Source: Marsupella aquatica
Lineage: Eukaryota > Marchantiophyta
Reading direction: 5' to 3'
Length of the DNA: 64,000 nucleotides
Assembly: GCA_973895155.1 (NCBI GenBank)
Contig: OZ316897.1
Span: 7,998,001-8,062,000, forward strand
The notes beneath the pieces were generated by a model. The model saw only the letters and a program-made list of their open reading frames with translations. It was not told where the DNA came from and ran no database searches. The position numbers and the translations under genes were made by a program. Shown here in pieces: positions 1-12,168 of this stretch. How positions within the stretch are numbered: position 1 is the stretch's first letter; every line of letters begins with the position of its first letter.

Positions 1-141
1 AATCAATTTTTTGTCAGCTGGTCACTGTCTTTAACATCTATCTTTTCTCAAAGTCGATCCATGGTTTCGGGGCAAGACTACCTTAAAATTTTTAGAAGCA
101 CTCTATGATGGCATGGCTAAGGATATTGCGTTCATGTGCAG

Positions 142-2141
142 GAAAGAACCAATTGCCTAAAACTGGAAGCGGCAGAGAAAAGACTTTCCTCAGAGCTTAT
201 GGCCGCTAAGCATTTAGAACCACTGTTGCAACAAGTTCGTCAGCAAAATGTGCAGGTAGGCAGGTGGAGTCCCATTTTCTGTATACTAACCAACTCTACA
301 TATCGAGCTCGAGACCAGAGTCTCTGGCTGCATGCAGGGTCCCCATTGATTGCGTTCACGAGGTTCTGAGATCTACCGAGTGATGTAGCGTATGAGAAAG
401 AGAGAATTTTTGTGAAAATCTCTTTCTACAACATAAGCCAACTCCCTGAAATCCAGAACGGATAGTCTATTAGTACACCGACTACAATCCATTGACTATT
501 GTCATGAAAATGAATGTGATGATGGTTGTCTGTGTTTCTACAGCTGGAAATTGAGAACGCTGAATTAGTAGCATCGGCTTTGAATGTACCTCGTACAAAC
601 TTCTCAGAACTGACAATATTACGTCAGCAATTGGTGGAAGAGTTGAAGCAACGAAAGATTGCCGAGGTCAAACTGTCGAACGTCTCAACACAGGTAAAAC
701 ATTGCAAGCAATTATACTCTGTATAAAACTAGCCGTTTCCCCTCGTGTTTGGCAACTCTGTGACTGAATATTGGTTCCTTGTGGTAAGTTTCTTAACAAG
801 TTTGTAGTCATTATGTACAGCTGGAAGACTGTAAGCAAGATTTGGCACGGTTGGCTGTAGTAGAAGCAAAATGGGAGTTCCTCAAGTCAGAGCTTGTTGT
901 AGCTAAGGCCGCTCTACGGAAAGCTTATAGAAAAGTAAGCCGCTCTAGTTTTGCCCGCTTCGAACAGAATAGAAAACATTTATTTCGGCGTATGATTACA
1001 TAAAAAGAAGAATTGTGGAGGAATTTCTAAACTATTTATGGCCAGGAGATACCCTAATGCCCTTGCGGTTTGGTTGGTAGATTAAGGAGTTGCAGGATCT
1101 AACCAAGAGGCTCCAAAAGGAGATAGACATGAAGGTATGGTTTCCTTAAGCAGACAAGATTACTTTTAACGGAGCCTTTTCAAATAAAGTAGGGTAATGT
1201 GAATGTGGTTCGCTTGCTCAGCTGCCTTGTAAGGTCCACTTTTTGTCGTAGGATCAAATTCAGAAATCTTTGTCATCTGATTGAGAGTTTTGGAACTCCG
1301 CGGAAGCGTTTCCTTTTGGTGTCGTCAGTGTCTTAACTGTAGTGGTTAATGACCGAATAATGCGATCTTTGTAGTGATCTGAAACTAGGGAGGATGCATG
1401 TGGACAGTCTTACAAGGATTATATAAGTTTCTCTTAAAGTAGACCATGGGATTCAGTAGCTTTATGTATTCTTGCACATAAATTCTGCAGATTTGCGTGA
1501 CATATTTGGAAAATTAAGCTTTCATGGCCTTAAAGAGCTATATTTTGGTTCTGGAAGGATTTCCCGCCCTGATATGTTCTTGTGATTTTGTTTCTTTGTA
1601 CTTCAGGGTAAAGGTTGTCTGCAGATGGATTCCGAAACTAATGTATCATGTGGTCCATCTTGTGAAGAAGGTATTGACATATTTGGACAAACTCTGATAA
1701 TAGGTCGAGTCAAATATCTCTCGAAATAAAAGTTACCGTTAGAGTTTATCATTTAAAGTTTTACTCATACTGTTTATTCTAACTTGTGTCATACAACATA
1801 CAGTGCGCAGATGACAAATAATAATCGAGAGATTTTGAGCTACTGAATTTTTTCAGTATTTGGAGTTGGACGTCATGTTTTTGTGGTCAGTTGATTCATT
1901 CATGTCGGCGACTCTGTTTAGGTCACACCTCTATGGTATTCTATATACCGCTTCTTATACTGCTCAGGTTGCCCCTGATGCTTGACATTCTTCAGAAAAG
2001 ACAACACACTTGGATCAAATCCTGGATCAAATTCTGACAAAAGAGTCACAGAGCGAGCCGGAACTTGGGGGTGGCGTAGAAGACAACATATCTCTGGAAG
2101 ATGAGAACCTATACAAGGATCAAATACCACAAATCAGATGA
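142..2141 (+). CDS. coiled-coil protein, 3' end of gene (six exons)
   Basis: I do not recognise the family. Six exons join in consistent phase: 142-255, 544-693, 821-934, 1081-1134, 1607-1670 and 1996-2141, each bounded by AG and GT, with stop TGA at 2139-2141. They encode about 213 C-terminal residues. The first four exons are rich in Leu, Glu, Lys, Gln and Ala with heptad-like spacing (for example LRQQLVEELKQRK and LQDLTKRLQKEIDMK), which indicates a long coiled coil. The last two exons are an acidic, polar, low-complexity tail with no coiled-coil pattern, holding the near-repeat LDQILDQILTKE. The first exon opens in phase 0 after an acceptor, so the gene starts left of the window and its N-terminal domains are unseen. 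A structural or tethering role is only a guess. The exon model is well supported; the function is not. Confidence 0.7.
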
Positions 2142-4237
2142 CATCGCTTCCTTTCTCATTTCATGAGTTCGCATGTTTCTGAGAATTGTGGCTAGAGTTG
2201 GAAGGGGTATTGGTTTTGTCCGATGTATAAACTTTTTCCATGTACTTATTGGGTACAGAGTGGTCTTCAAGGAGTGCAACATGAAAACAAGGTTGAAGAC
2301 TTCGACGACGTTGCGGTTTGAAGCTCTGCGTTTTTCCGTTTCAGCTGAATCCAAATCATCATCATGACGATACTCCGCCTTGAGTTGAATATTTGCACAG
2401 ATCTTTCCTCTTATCAAAAAGATATGTGTGGGTTTTCAATTCCTGACAGATTATTGTGAACATGATGACAATGTACACACCATCGGTTTCAGACAATCAA
2501 GCCGGTCGTGATCTTTCTCACTCGAGAGGTATTATTCTCTGGACACTTTATGCGTTCATGACTACGAAACGTGGCTTCGACGTCAATAATTTCATTGGTG
2601 AGAAAATAGCATGCGTATTATAAGAAACTCGTGACTCTTGCAGGAGGCATTATAGATTTCCAAACTGTGTGCAGCAATGTGTGTCTGCAATGTTCCATGG
2701 CGATGCGTACAAAGATGTGAAGAATATGTTAAAATCAAGGCCGACAGCTAATATTCAGTTTCAAGTTTTCGGTGAAGCCACTGAAGGCAGCCCAGAGTTT
2801 TTGCTGGGTCATCCTTGTTATCAGTGTGTGCTCATTGGGTATGGGAGGTCTGGCATATATTTAAGACCATGCAATGCAACGCTCATTGGAGAGACAGACA
2901 GCTCAAGTTTATCTTAGAGCTCTATTTCACGTCGAATTGGCAACTTCAATATTGATTTCGGGGGCTGCATTTATTACATTCATGCCTTTGCGATGCCCCC
3001 CGACCTTCCATATCTCATAAAAGTTTGTAGGCTCCTCTACCCGGTTAAAGTTGCACTTGACCGTTGCAGCTTTGAATTGTCCCTACGTCCCTGCCTTGCC
3101 ATTTCGAGTCTAATAAATCCAGGATAATTATGGGGAGTAGGTTTGATCAATTATGATAAGCAGCAAAACACTGGGAGTAATCCGTCCCTGCCTTGCCATT
3201 TCGAGTCTAATAAATCCAGGATAATTATGGGGAGTAGGTTTGATCAATTATGATAAGCAGCAAAACACTGGGAGTAATCATTTATGCACAGTGCTAGCGT
3301 TAGGGGTGGGAAACGTTTGTCCTTTTACTTATAAAGGATGACATACAAAGGATGACATGATTAAAGGATGACATACAAAGGATGACATGATTGGAATAAC
3401 AGGAGTTGATTCTAGTGGTATTAAATCCCAGATTGCAACTGGGTCTGGATGTCAACCATTGTTAATGGCAGTGCGGAAGTTCCTCTATGGAGTTTTGGTT
3501 CAATGATGATCTTCGTTGAGAGTAATCCCTCATAAAGTTTTCATTTGAAAGTGTCGAAGGGAAGTCATCCAATAGAGAGAGAGTTCTTAGAATTGTGGCC
3601 TTGATTAGCAGTCTTTCAACTGAGGCGATGCGTAATCAAGATTTCAAAATTTACGTCATGTGTCTTATTCGTTCAAACTGGTCCACTTTGGGGACTGTAA
3701 AAACCTGCAGAAGGCCAAGGACCTGTCCACCTCCTGCCACTTGTCAGCAAAAATCTTCAAAGTTTCATCGTCAGTTCCCTTGGATAGAAGGCCAAAAGGA
3801 AGTAAGACTCACATGCACATTGAATTTCAATTGCTCCCAAACTTCAGAGTTGCACAGGAAGCGAGCATACCGGTTCTTGTGAGTTAATTGAGGGGTGTGA
3901 AGATGCGTACCACTTTGAAAAGCTATTCCAACCTCTTACCAGTTTTTGGACCTGATGCTCACTTTTGCCTAGATATCCACCACTGTCACCTGTCTAAAAC
4001 GGCCAAACAAGTGAACCTAATCTAACAAATGTTGATAATGAAATTTCTAGAACAAAGCTAGAGTGTTAGTTCTATGACGGGAAAATGCTACTCGAGCAAA
4101 ATGTAATCAAATGCAAAATGCATGGAGAAGACATCCGCAAACCTGTTCCTGTTCGAAAAGTTTGTGCTGAATATATATAGAGTTTCCAGTGAGGGTCGTT
4201 TTATATCTACCATGCCACATCAGCTCAACACCCTCCT
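2142..4237. other. intergenic: 3' flanks of coiled-coil and Argonaute genes
   Basis: This interval separates two converging genes. Apart from a 97-bp tandem duplication and a short duplicated run near 3331-3390 (ACATACAAAGGATGACATGA motif twice), I see no gene. Open frames here, the longest about 95 codons, have no recognisable domain and no convincing splice signals. Untranslated 3' ends of both neighbours presumably lie in it. Confidence 0.5.
3086..3279. repeat. 97-bp tandem duplication, two copies
   Basis: Two adjacent copies, 3086-3182 and 3183-3279, look identical by eye. Each begins CGTCCCTGCCTTGCC and ends CTGGGAGTAATC. The identity suggests a recent duplication or active homogenisation. 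No coding content was recognised. Confidence 0.9.
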
Positions 4238-7200
4238 CTATAGATACCACAAACGATTCCGCAAGTTATCGTGGGCATCGATCTCCCCAAAATCATTCGT
4301 GGTGGCCGATAGATATTCCACGTATATCTTTGCTCTGAAGGCTGCAAGATGGGCGTAGTATACCGGGGTGACGAGCGACACACTCGCCGAGCTTCGCTGG
4401 AACGTCCAGCACAAGTTGTACACTAATGTGTACAGGTCATCTGGTTGCATGTCGATTTGATCCAACAACACATGGTAGTGTGTCGGACGGCAGGTGCCTA
4501 TTCTGCACTCATGGCTGGCCAGGAAGAAGTCGTACTCTACTGGGTGTGTCACGCCATCCGCCACCACACTTCCTTTTGGTAAGTTGGTTGGGTTGTCGGG
4601 CTGTGGGGGGGGCCTCCTCTCATCAGAGCGCCTCCTCTCATCAGCGCGTCTGTTGGGGAGCACAAAGAATCGAGTGTGATGTCGCTTAACCTGCACGTCC
4701 GTTCATTTATTCCTCTATCCGTTAATCCGTCTATTTGTCCATTGAGCTCATTACATAATCCACATTTTCATACATGCAATCCCAATCCGTGCTGGTTATA
4801 CTTAACGTGTATGTGGCTAAGTAGAGTAAAGTATGGAAAACTGTCATATGGTGTGTTTAGTGGTTCGAGTTCAAGGATAGTCTATATTATTATTTTCGTG
4901 GCACAGGTTGGTCATTGAAGCTCAGTCAAAAGCCACTTTTAGGTCCTATGCGGCATAGCTCTTAAGAAGTTCCGACTGAAAGGTCCTGCCTTGTTGCTCT
5001 TGTGGTGTAACTAGCGTGTATGTGGCAGAGGAGAGTGAAGTCTGGAAAATTGTCATATCGAGCCAGCCAGGTGTGTTTTGCGGTTCAATTGGCCAGTGTA
5101 TATATGTCCGTGGCAAAGGTACAGTAGCTCATTAAAGCTCAGACCAAGGGCAATTTCAGTTCCTAGGAAGCATAGGTTTTCAAGAGGGGTTTTTTTGTGT
5201 ATTGTTGTCTCGAAAGCAATTTTTATTCGTCATCAACATTACGACCACGCAACTCATACGAGAGATTGAAGAGGTTCGTTTCATTCATGAACGCAGGTGG
5301 AAATTTTACGTTGCAGCTGGAGTGCAGGCTGGTCAGTTAAGATGCGTGTGTAGAAAGGAGACGAATTGTGCATATATGATTATAGTGAATGAAGAATGTA
5401 TGCTCGTATTGACAGAAGCAAAGGCAATTGCAGTAAGAACCTACAGACATGAAGATGGGTAGAGAAAGGCTTAAAACTCACCGCCAGTATGATGGCCACT
5501 TTCGGTCTGTAAGCTCGATTTTCGTCGAGCGCTTCGGCAGCCCGCAGTATAGCAGTTCCCTCGAAGCGGAGAGTCGTGCCTATGAATTGTTCACTGACTC
5601 CGTCACGAAAGAAGAGGATATTGTCAGGATACACCCCTTCATTACCCTTATAAACCTTCAGGAGTTCTTCCACCATCTTCTGCAGGCCAACGAGTCGCTC
5701 CTCTCTGCCCTCCTGCGCTCTCAACCGAGTCGCATAATTGACGGCGCTGCCGTCCGTAGTGGCCACCACGGCTGCGATAGAGGGCCCTCCTTCGCCGGCA
5801 CCAGGATGCGTGACATCGGCTCCCATCAGAATCGTTCTGTGGCCTAAGAGCGGCATCTGGTGCCTCGACTCTCGACTCAACTCGAAGTTGCTCCCGCCGC
5901 ACTTCACGTTGATCTTCAACAGTAAATTGCTCACCCGCTTGCTTATCATGTTCTCCGAGGCGGGCAGCACGATGACCTGCGAAGGCACGCCCTCAGTGTG
6001 ATCTAGGGTGTACTTCAGCGTGGCGTACTCCGGATACATCCTTCTCTCCATGAAGCACAGGATTAGCTTCAGTCTCGGCGCCGGCTGGACTCTGCTGTAC
6101 CGCTCCACCTTCGCTATGAGGTTTTTGATGTGTTTGAGGACTCGTTCTTTCTTGTGAGAAAGCGACTCTCTCTCGTCGACCTCCACTTCTTCCAGCACCA
6201 CCTCTCTGCTCCATCCCATTCTGCGATCTCGAGCTCGATTTCCCAGCGCCGTGATGAAGCTGTCCATCAAGTTCCGCTTGTGAGGGCGCACGAACGAGAG
6301 AACGCCCCATAGCTGGTCGATGTTCGCGGGTTTGGCAAACTCGTTCCTGTTCGATGGCGTGAGCTTGGGGTCTGCCAGTGAGATTGTGGTCACCTCCAAC
6401 ATGTCTCGAAACTGAACGTTCAGACGGTACGCTTCCTCCGTCTTCGGATTTCGCCTTTCAAGCTCCCCCAATACGTAATTAATGCATGTATGTATCTATA
6501 GAGTGACTCTGTGGGTTGCGACTAAGGGGGGTTGAGGGTGGAATAATTGTAAATGGGGACTATATATGGTACTCCCCATGGTACTCACAATTTATATCAT
6601 ATATATCATGGGGCAATTCCAGCAACTTACTTCAAACAGGCAAATCTGGGTAGGACTATAATATGAGCCTGTCAGAAAAACAAAACACGTTTGCGTCCTT
6701 CTTTTGCAAATCAATCCCCGGGGAAAACTTTAAAATAAAAAATCGCATGTACCCTAGATTATGACACTATGCAAAACTAAACCAAACTAAAAAAAAAAAA
6801 GGGAAGACAGTGCATAGTTACCCAGTGTCTCTTGTGTATCGATATTGTATCCACTGCAATATGCTCTTATATCTTTGACCGACTGTTCTCTGGAGTTTCC
6901 TTTGAGCATTGTCCTCCAATTTATAGGGGAATCGTGCACCCGAATGCGTGTAGCAGGATCCCCACGGCAGAAAGTGAGGCTTGTGCTTGTGCACCTGGAT
7001 TACCGGCAGTACCCCCTGCAAGCTGGCGGGCTCCAACCTATACTTCTGGACCATCAGGTCAAGCAATGATGTGTTGGTGTTGTTCTCAAAGTCTGGCACA
7101 ATCTTTGCTTCTGCTCTCTCGGCTCTCACTTTGAAAATGGAGTAGAGTTTCACCGCTTCCGTCGTCCACATGGTCTGTCTGTGCGTTGATGTGATCGTCA

Positions 7201-10200
7201 AGTTCCCCCAATACCGATTCACAACGTCCACCATGTCCTGGTCAAAGGAAGTGTCTTGTCGTGCAATAAAGTGCCGGAACAAATCTCTCTTCTCCTGTGG
7301 AAGAAGAGAACCCATTTCTATCATCTGGCGCCATGCATCGGACAGTTTCATCACTCGGTAGAATGGCGTTGTCATGACGTCCACGTTTAATGTCAACCCA
7401 GCTTGAAGGAGTCGGACGCTTTGGAAGTAGCCCGTCTTCCCTTCCAAGAGTGCCGACAACTGTACGTTCCTTTCAGGTGCTGGATTATCACTAACATAGA
7501 AGAAGCGGCCTGACTCGAAATAAGGTCCGTGTTCATGGATGTCTTGCCTGCAGTACTGCTTCATGATCGAGTTCCCGACCTGAACAAGGTTCTGCTTGCA
7601 TGACACCACGACAACATTGATAGAATTAGACATGCTAGCTTGAAGCAAAAGTGATGTACAAGGTAAACGAGCACCCAAGCCAGTGTGCTTAGATAGTTCT
7701 CGTTTTTATCTAGCTATCGAACACAAGTGGCCCGCCATGCCTGGTGGTGTACGTTGCAGATTTATCAAGGCTTCCTTGTACCTGGACAGAACCCCACAGA
7801 TCCCCGCAGCGACAAAGAGTAGGAGTGGTCTTGGAAGAATCAGATCCGGGAAAGTTGTTGGATTGATCTCGTTATACATATATACCAAACCCGGACCTAC
7901 TGTTGTATAATATGTAGTCATCGTTAGATAATGCTGTGAGTGGTGATGGCTTGGAGAGTGGAGTTCTTCGCTTGTGCTGTCAATTGCCCTCACTCATCAG
8001 GAGATTATTGGTTGAGTCTGTTTCAGCACGCAGGGAACAAGAAAGTGGATCGACGCAGAAGGACTTTTCATTTAATATGCACATTAGTTTAATTCTTCAA
8101 GCCAGGATTTATAGCAAGGTTTATGGGAGGTTAAAATTGATTCTAGGATGGATCACAAGGTCTGACCTCAGAACACATTCTTGACACAAAATGGAGGCTA
8201 TCCCAATTCAAAAAATGATAAATAACTATAAGTTAGAAATGATTTATGCACATTTCGATTTACATCAAAATTGAGAAGGTGGAGTTATGTAATCATGAAG
8301 AACTGAAGGTGAATCAAAGGAGGACCTTTGGAAATTCCAGGGGATCATCTTTAGTACTACTGCAGAGGAATGCATCGAGTTCATTTGTCTGGACGGCCTT
8401 CTCAAATTTGATCGTGGCTTCCACCCGTTTGAACGTGGATTCGATGGGCTGATTATCAGCAGGCGAAGGTCCGAGTATAAATTTTTCAGTATCCTGAAGC
8501 CAGTTGAATTTTGTTGGCGAAATTAAAAGGGACCCGCCTTCATACACAAGGTTTTGTGTCTTAGATTTAAATTTTCCTTCTCCATCTCTTATTAATATCT
8601 TCCATAGCGCTTGCTTGACAATCTTCGGAAAACGTCGATGTTCATTTGCTGGGTCCCTCCAAGTAACTGTGTACCTATTCAGTAAAGCCATCCATCTCTG
8701 ACTCCAATTAAAACACCTTCATGGAACCTGTCTTAGTTCATTGAGGGGTCCATACAAACTACAATGTTCATTGTAATTAGGTGGTATGCAAAAATCCCCT
8801 CTACTACCAAATTAGTGTTAGTAAAACTAATTTGGTGAATCTGCCGGCATTGAGTCCAAACTAACAGTAATTCATGTGCGCAGAAAGCAAAAATAGTGTT
8901 AATATGAGGGACTAGTGTGAGGATTAATACTAATGCATGAGTAGAGCCTTTCTGAAATTCTTTGCTCTCGAATTAGTGTCCAGTAGTCCATCTAGTCCAC
9001 AAGTGTACTCATATCTACTACATTTCAAAAGTTTGCGCCGGCACAGGGTTAAGCATCCCATTTTAAAATTCCAAGAACGTGAATAGACTTTGTTGAAGCC
9101 GTTCATAGTTATGAGTAGCCTAATAAATCTATAAATTACCTGCATTATATATTTTATACATGAATCATGAGTATTTTATATAAATCAGATGTGAATAATA
9201 ATTAAAAAAATCAAGTATTCCATCACTTTTGGATGTATTTTTCTGCCCCTCCCAAGAGAGCAATTGGCTACAATAAACACAAAAAATCAATCCATAACTT
9301 AGGTGCCATACAGATATATTTCCGTACTTAGCAGACATGCAGTGTGTAGCAGACATGCAGTGTGTTTACATACAAGACATTTCTCTAAGTGGATAGAGTT
9401 AAATTTAAGTGGCTGTGCTCTAACAACAAAAATGGTCCTCGTTTTCTATATCATGGACAACTTTTGTCTTTTCTCCAGACAGATCCATCCTTGAAATTTC
9501 TATTTGATAATGAATGTGCTGCCTGACTGTTGCGACTGAGTCCAATTCTTTAGTCCAACCTTCTCTCAAGACAACATTAAGTAAACTTTTCAAGATCGTA
9601 GATTATATAAAAAATCAGCTTATGGAGGCAATAATTCGTCACAAAGAGCTCAAAATCTGGGCCATAGTTAAGTTCCTTGGGTATTCCAGCATGATCATGT
9701 GGTTTGCAGTATAATGCATCTAGCAAAATGTTCACAAGATGCTGAATGGTCAACTGAACTCGCAGAAGGCACTTACCCATTAATTCATACATGGCAGTTA
9801 GTAAGGTTGAGGGACTTACAAAAAGTAAGGTGTGGGCTGGTATCTGATGACAAAGTGGTTTGCATAAACCTTTTGGTTCAAGAGACGTGGGAATTTTGTT
9901 CTAATCCCTTTGGGCTTCATGGGTAATACAGATTTATCTTGTCTATGAGATGTAACATAGATACGTAGGTCTCTCATTAGGCGTTCCATCTCCTCCGAGT
10001 CTGCTTGCTCTGTCATTTCCTGTGATACTGCCTTCCTACCAGTGGCCTTTAGAGAATCCTTCAAACGAGTTCTCCAATAAGCTCCTCTAAAACCCTCAGC
10101 CGGGGGGAGGGGGTTGCTCGAACTTGGTAAGGATTGTATCTGACGATCTAAATTATTGAACAGAAGATTGTCAGGTTTATAGGGATATTTTCCTATTTGA

Positions 10201-12168
10201 GTACTTCCTAAGTTGTTGGTTTGACAGTGTGTTTGAATATCTTTATCCAACCAGAGCCTAAGAGAACTCTTTTTCTCTGATGCTTGGGAAAAATTCTCAT
10301 CTATTTTTAGTTTAAAAGTACTCGAAATAACGTGTATTTTTTAGGCCTTTAAGTGTATTTATGCCCTCGTTTCAGGGCATTAATGTGACTCACGATGCAC
10401 CGCACTGGAAGGTTGCTATACCCAAGGCCTGATGAATTTATTGGGCAACATATTTGTGCATCTCAGTAGATGATCGCAATGGATCTAGTCAGCCCTTGGA
10501 TCAGGGTGACCACTAAAGTATGGATTAGGAAAAGAAAGTGGAGCACCTAGAAGCCAGAAGCATGTACAATGATATTTTATGTGGAGTGCAATGAAGATCT
10601 TTGGCAAAATATTTTCTAGACAGTGCATTACCAAAATAAGGTTGGGTCCTTGCTCCTGGCCCTCCTTCAGATGAGCTTCCTGGCTCAAATGCCCTGCTGT
10701 TGGAGTCCCTTCTACTAGGAGTGCCAATTCCATGCCTCAAGTCCACACGTTTATCCTCACCTCGATCCTCATCTGCAGAACAGGACTCAATGATCATATG
10801 CATTGATCATGAGCTTTTTAATTAAACAGACCCATTGTACATTGGAATTGAGTAGTTGACCCATCTTAATGCCCTTCATGACTTTTCTCTTACTTTTCAG
10901 GGCAACATTAGAGAAGCATACACAGTGAAGATTTGGATGACTAGGTTTGGATAATCTCAATATGAAGATTCTTCTCTGCTTTCACTAAACTCACTAAGAC
11001 TACAAATCTCTTAAGTCTTTTAAGTGTATGAAGGTTCTATTACGAGAACATTATTAGCAATAATAGCCCCTCAAAAGGCGGGCTCAAGCGCTTGTTTTGG
11101 GGGCATTATGACACACACACAATGTGTGTAAACAGGGCTTAAATACAGACTCTACACATGCTCACTTTTTCATGCATACTTTTTAATTGAGTATTTAGAA
11201 AATCACTTACTGTAAAGCAGTTGGTGGTGGGGGGGGGGGGGTTTGGTCGGTTGTAACTAGAGTCAATCTTGGGGCCAGGGTAGTAAACACAGGGTTTTGG
11301 TTGTTCTGAATACAGTCGTGGAATGTTTGCCACTGGTGGCTTTGAATACAGTTGGTGTCTTTGCCACACAGGGCTTCAATATATACACTTGGCGCACCAT
11401 ACCCTTACTAATTAATGACAACAGGAAAAAAAATGAATGCATTTGGCGTCTTTGCCCCATGGGGCTGTTTATACATTTGGTGCACCATTCCCTTACTACA
11501 CTTGGCATTTTTGCCACAGATGGCTTTGAGTATATTGGCATCTTTGCAGCAAGGGGCTTTCAATACTTTAAATTCTTTGAAATTCAGTGTTAATAGAAAT
11601 AATGACATGGAATTTCCTTCCCTCCCTCCATCCTTCCATCCACATAATTTTTGGTGGGGCCCTAATGTAACGACCTAGAGGCCTTCACTCTAGAAGACTA
11701 GACTTTGCAATTACTTACATAGACGTAGAGCACCATGCCCTTACTAACAAGAAAGAAAAAAAATGAATAATGAAAAAAAGGAATCAACCCCTTAGGAAAG
11801 AGATAGAAAAACGAAAAAAGCGACAAAGAAAAAGAAACACAGTGAATTGCTCTTGTCATGAGGGACTCACCATCGTGTAACTGGCAATTGTCAAATTGAA
11901 TCTGCATTCTTCGTCTTGCTTCATCGGACGCAACAACTTCACTCCTCACGTTGTTCCTGTTTGGTCGATTGTCTTCGGCAGGTTGAGCTTGAAGACCTGG
12001 GCCGAATCCGGGAGGAAATGGCAGGTCTTGAGGAGTATCTGCGAACTGCGCGTTCGGATCTCCTGTCTGCATTTGATATCGCTCTTCTTGGATTTCTGCA
12101 TCAGTCTCCACACGCCGTCGCTGTGCTGGCCGTGACGGACCAGGGTCGGGATTTCGTTTTCTGTTCAT
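4238..12168 (-). CDS. AGO: Argonaute protein (N, PAZ, PIWI), seven-exon gene
   Basis: Small-RNA-guided silencing protein. Minus-strand exons are 12168-11871, 10772-10632, 10276-9820, 8674-about 8326, about 7638-6822, 6454-5482 and 4690-4238, roughly 1,160 residues. Phases agree at every junction except exon 4/5. Exon 1 gives a basic N-terminus (NRKRNPDPGPSRPAQRRR) and exon 2 a Gly/Arg/Ser-rich stretch. Exon 3 carries the KVYANHF motif that opens the N domain. Exon 4 has LVYEGG, like the family's AYDGRK. Exon 5 has the L1 motif GYFQSVRLLQAGLTLNVDV, then PAZ. Exon 6 starts PIWI with GADVTHP and FFRDGVSE. Exon 7 has VKRHHTR, THPVEYDFFLASH, RPTHYHVL and YYAHLAAFRAK. The slicer residues Asp, Asp and His are visible and a Glu is plausible in REERLVGL, so cleavage activity is possible. 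YAHLAAFRA resembles the AGO1/5/7/10 side. Oddities are one residue missing from SEGQF and a C-terminus of LWYL where plant AGOs usually end in F-Y/F-C. The start is the ATG preceded by AAA. Confidence 0.87.
4806..5180. repeat. diverged ~206-bp tandem duplication in last Argonaute intron
   Basis: The sequence from GTGTATGTGGC at 4808 recurs diverged from 5014. Shared landmarks in order are TATGGAAAACTGTCATAT versus TCTGGAAAATTGTCATAT, GTGTGTTTAGTGGTTC versus GTGTGTTTTGCGGTTC, and TCATTGAAGCTCAG versus TCATTAAAGCTCAG. It lies wholly inside the intron 5481-4691 and encodes nothing recognisable. Confidence 0.65.
8806..8836. repeat. perfect 11-bp hairpin in Argonaute intron 3
   Basis: ACCAAATTAGT (8806-8816) is followed after nine bases by its exact reverse complement ACTAATTTGGT (8826-8836). 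It is inside the intron 9819-8675. It is too short for a typical miRNA precursor and may be a MITE remnant or chance. Confidence 0.6.
11297..11575. repeat. degenerate minisatellite in Argonaute intron 1
   Basis: Five or six diverged units of about 35-45 bases share a core like TCTTTGCCACAGGGGCTTTG followed by AATACA and TTGGTG. The phrase CACCATNCCCTTACTA, at about 11395, 11485 and again at about 11732, marks a second interleaved repeat. The array accounts for several spurious open frames on both strands. Confidence 0.7.

Noticed and set aside
5449-6310. Open frames on the plus strand and in the other minus frames over the Argonaute PIWI exon.
   Set aside because: They are shadow frames of the high-GC PIWI coding exon, whose own frame has clear family motifs.
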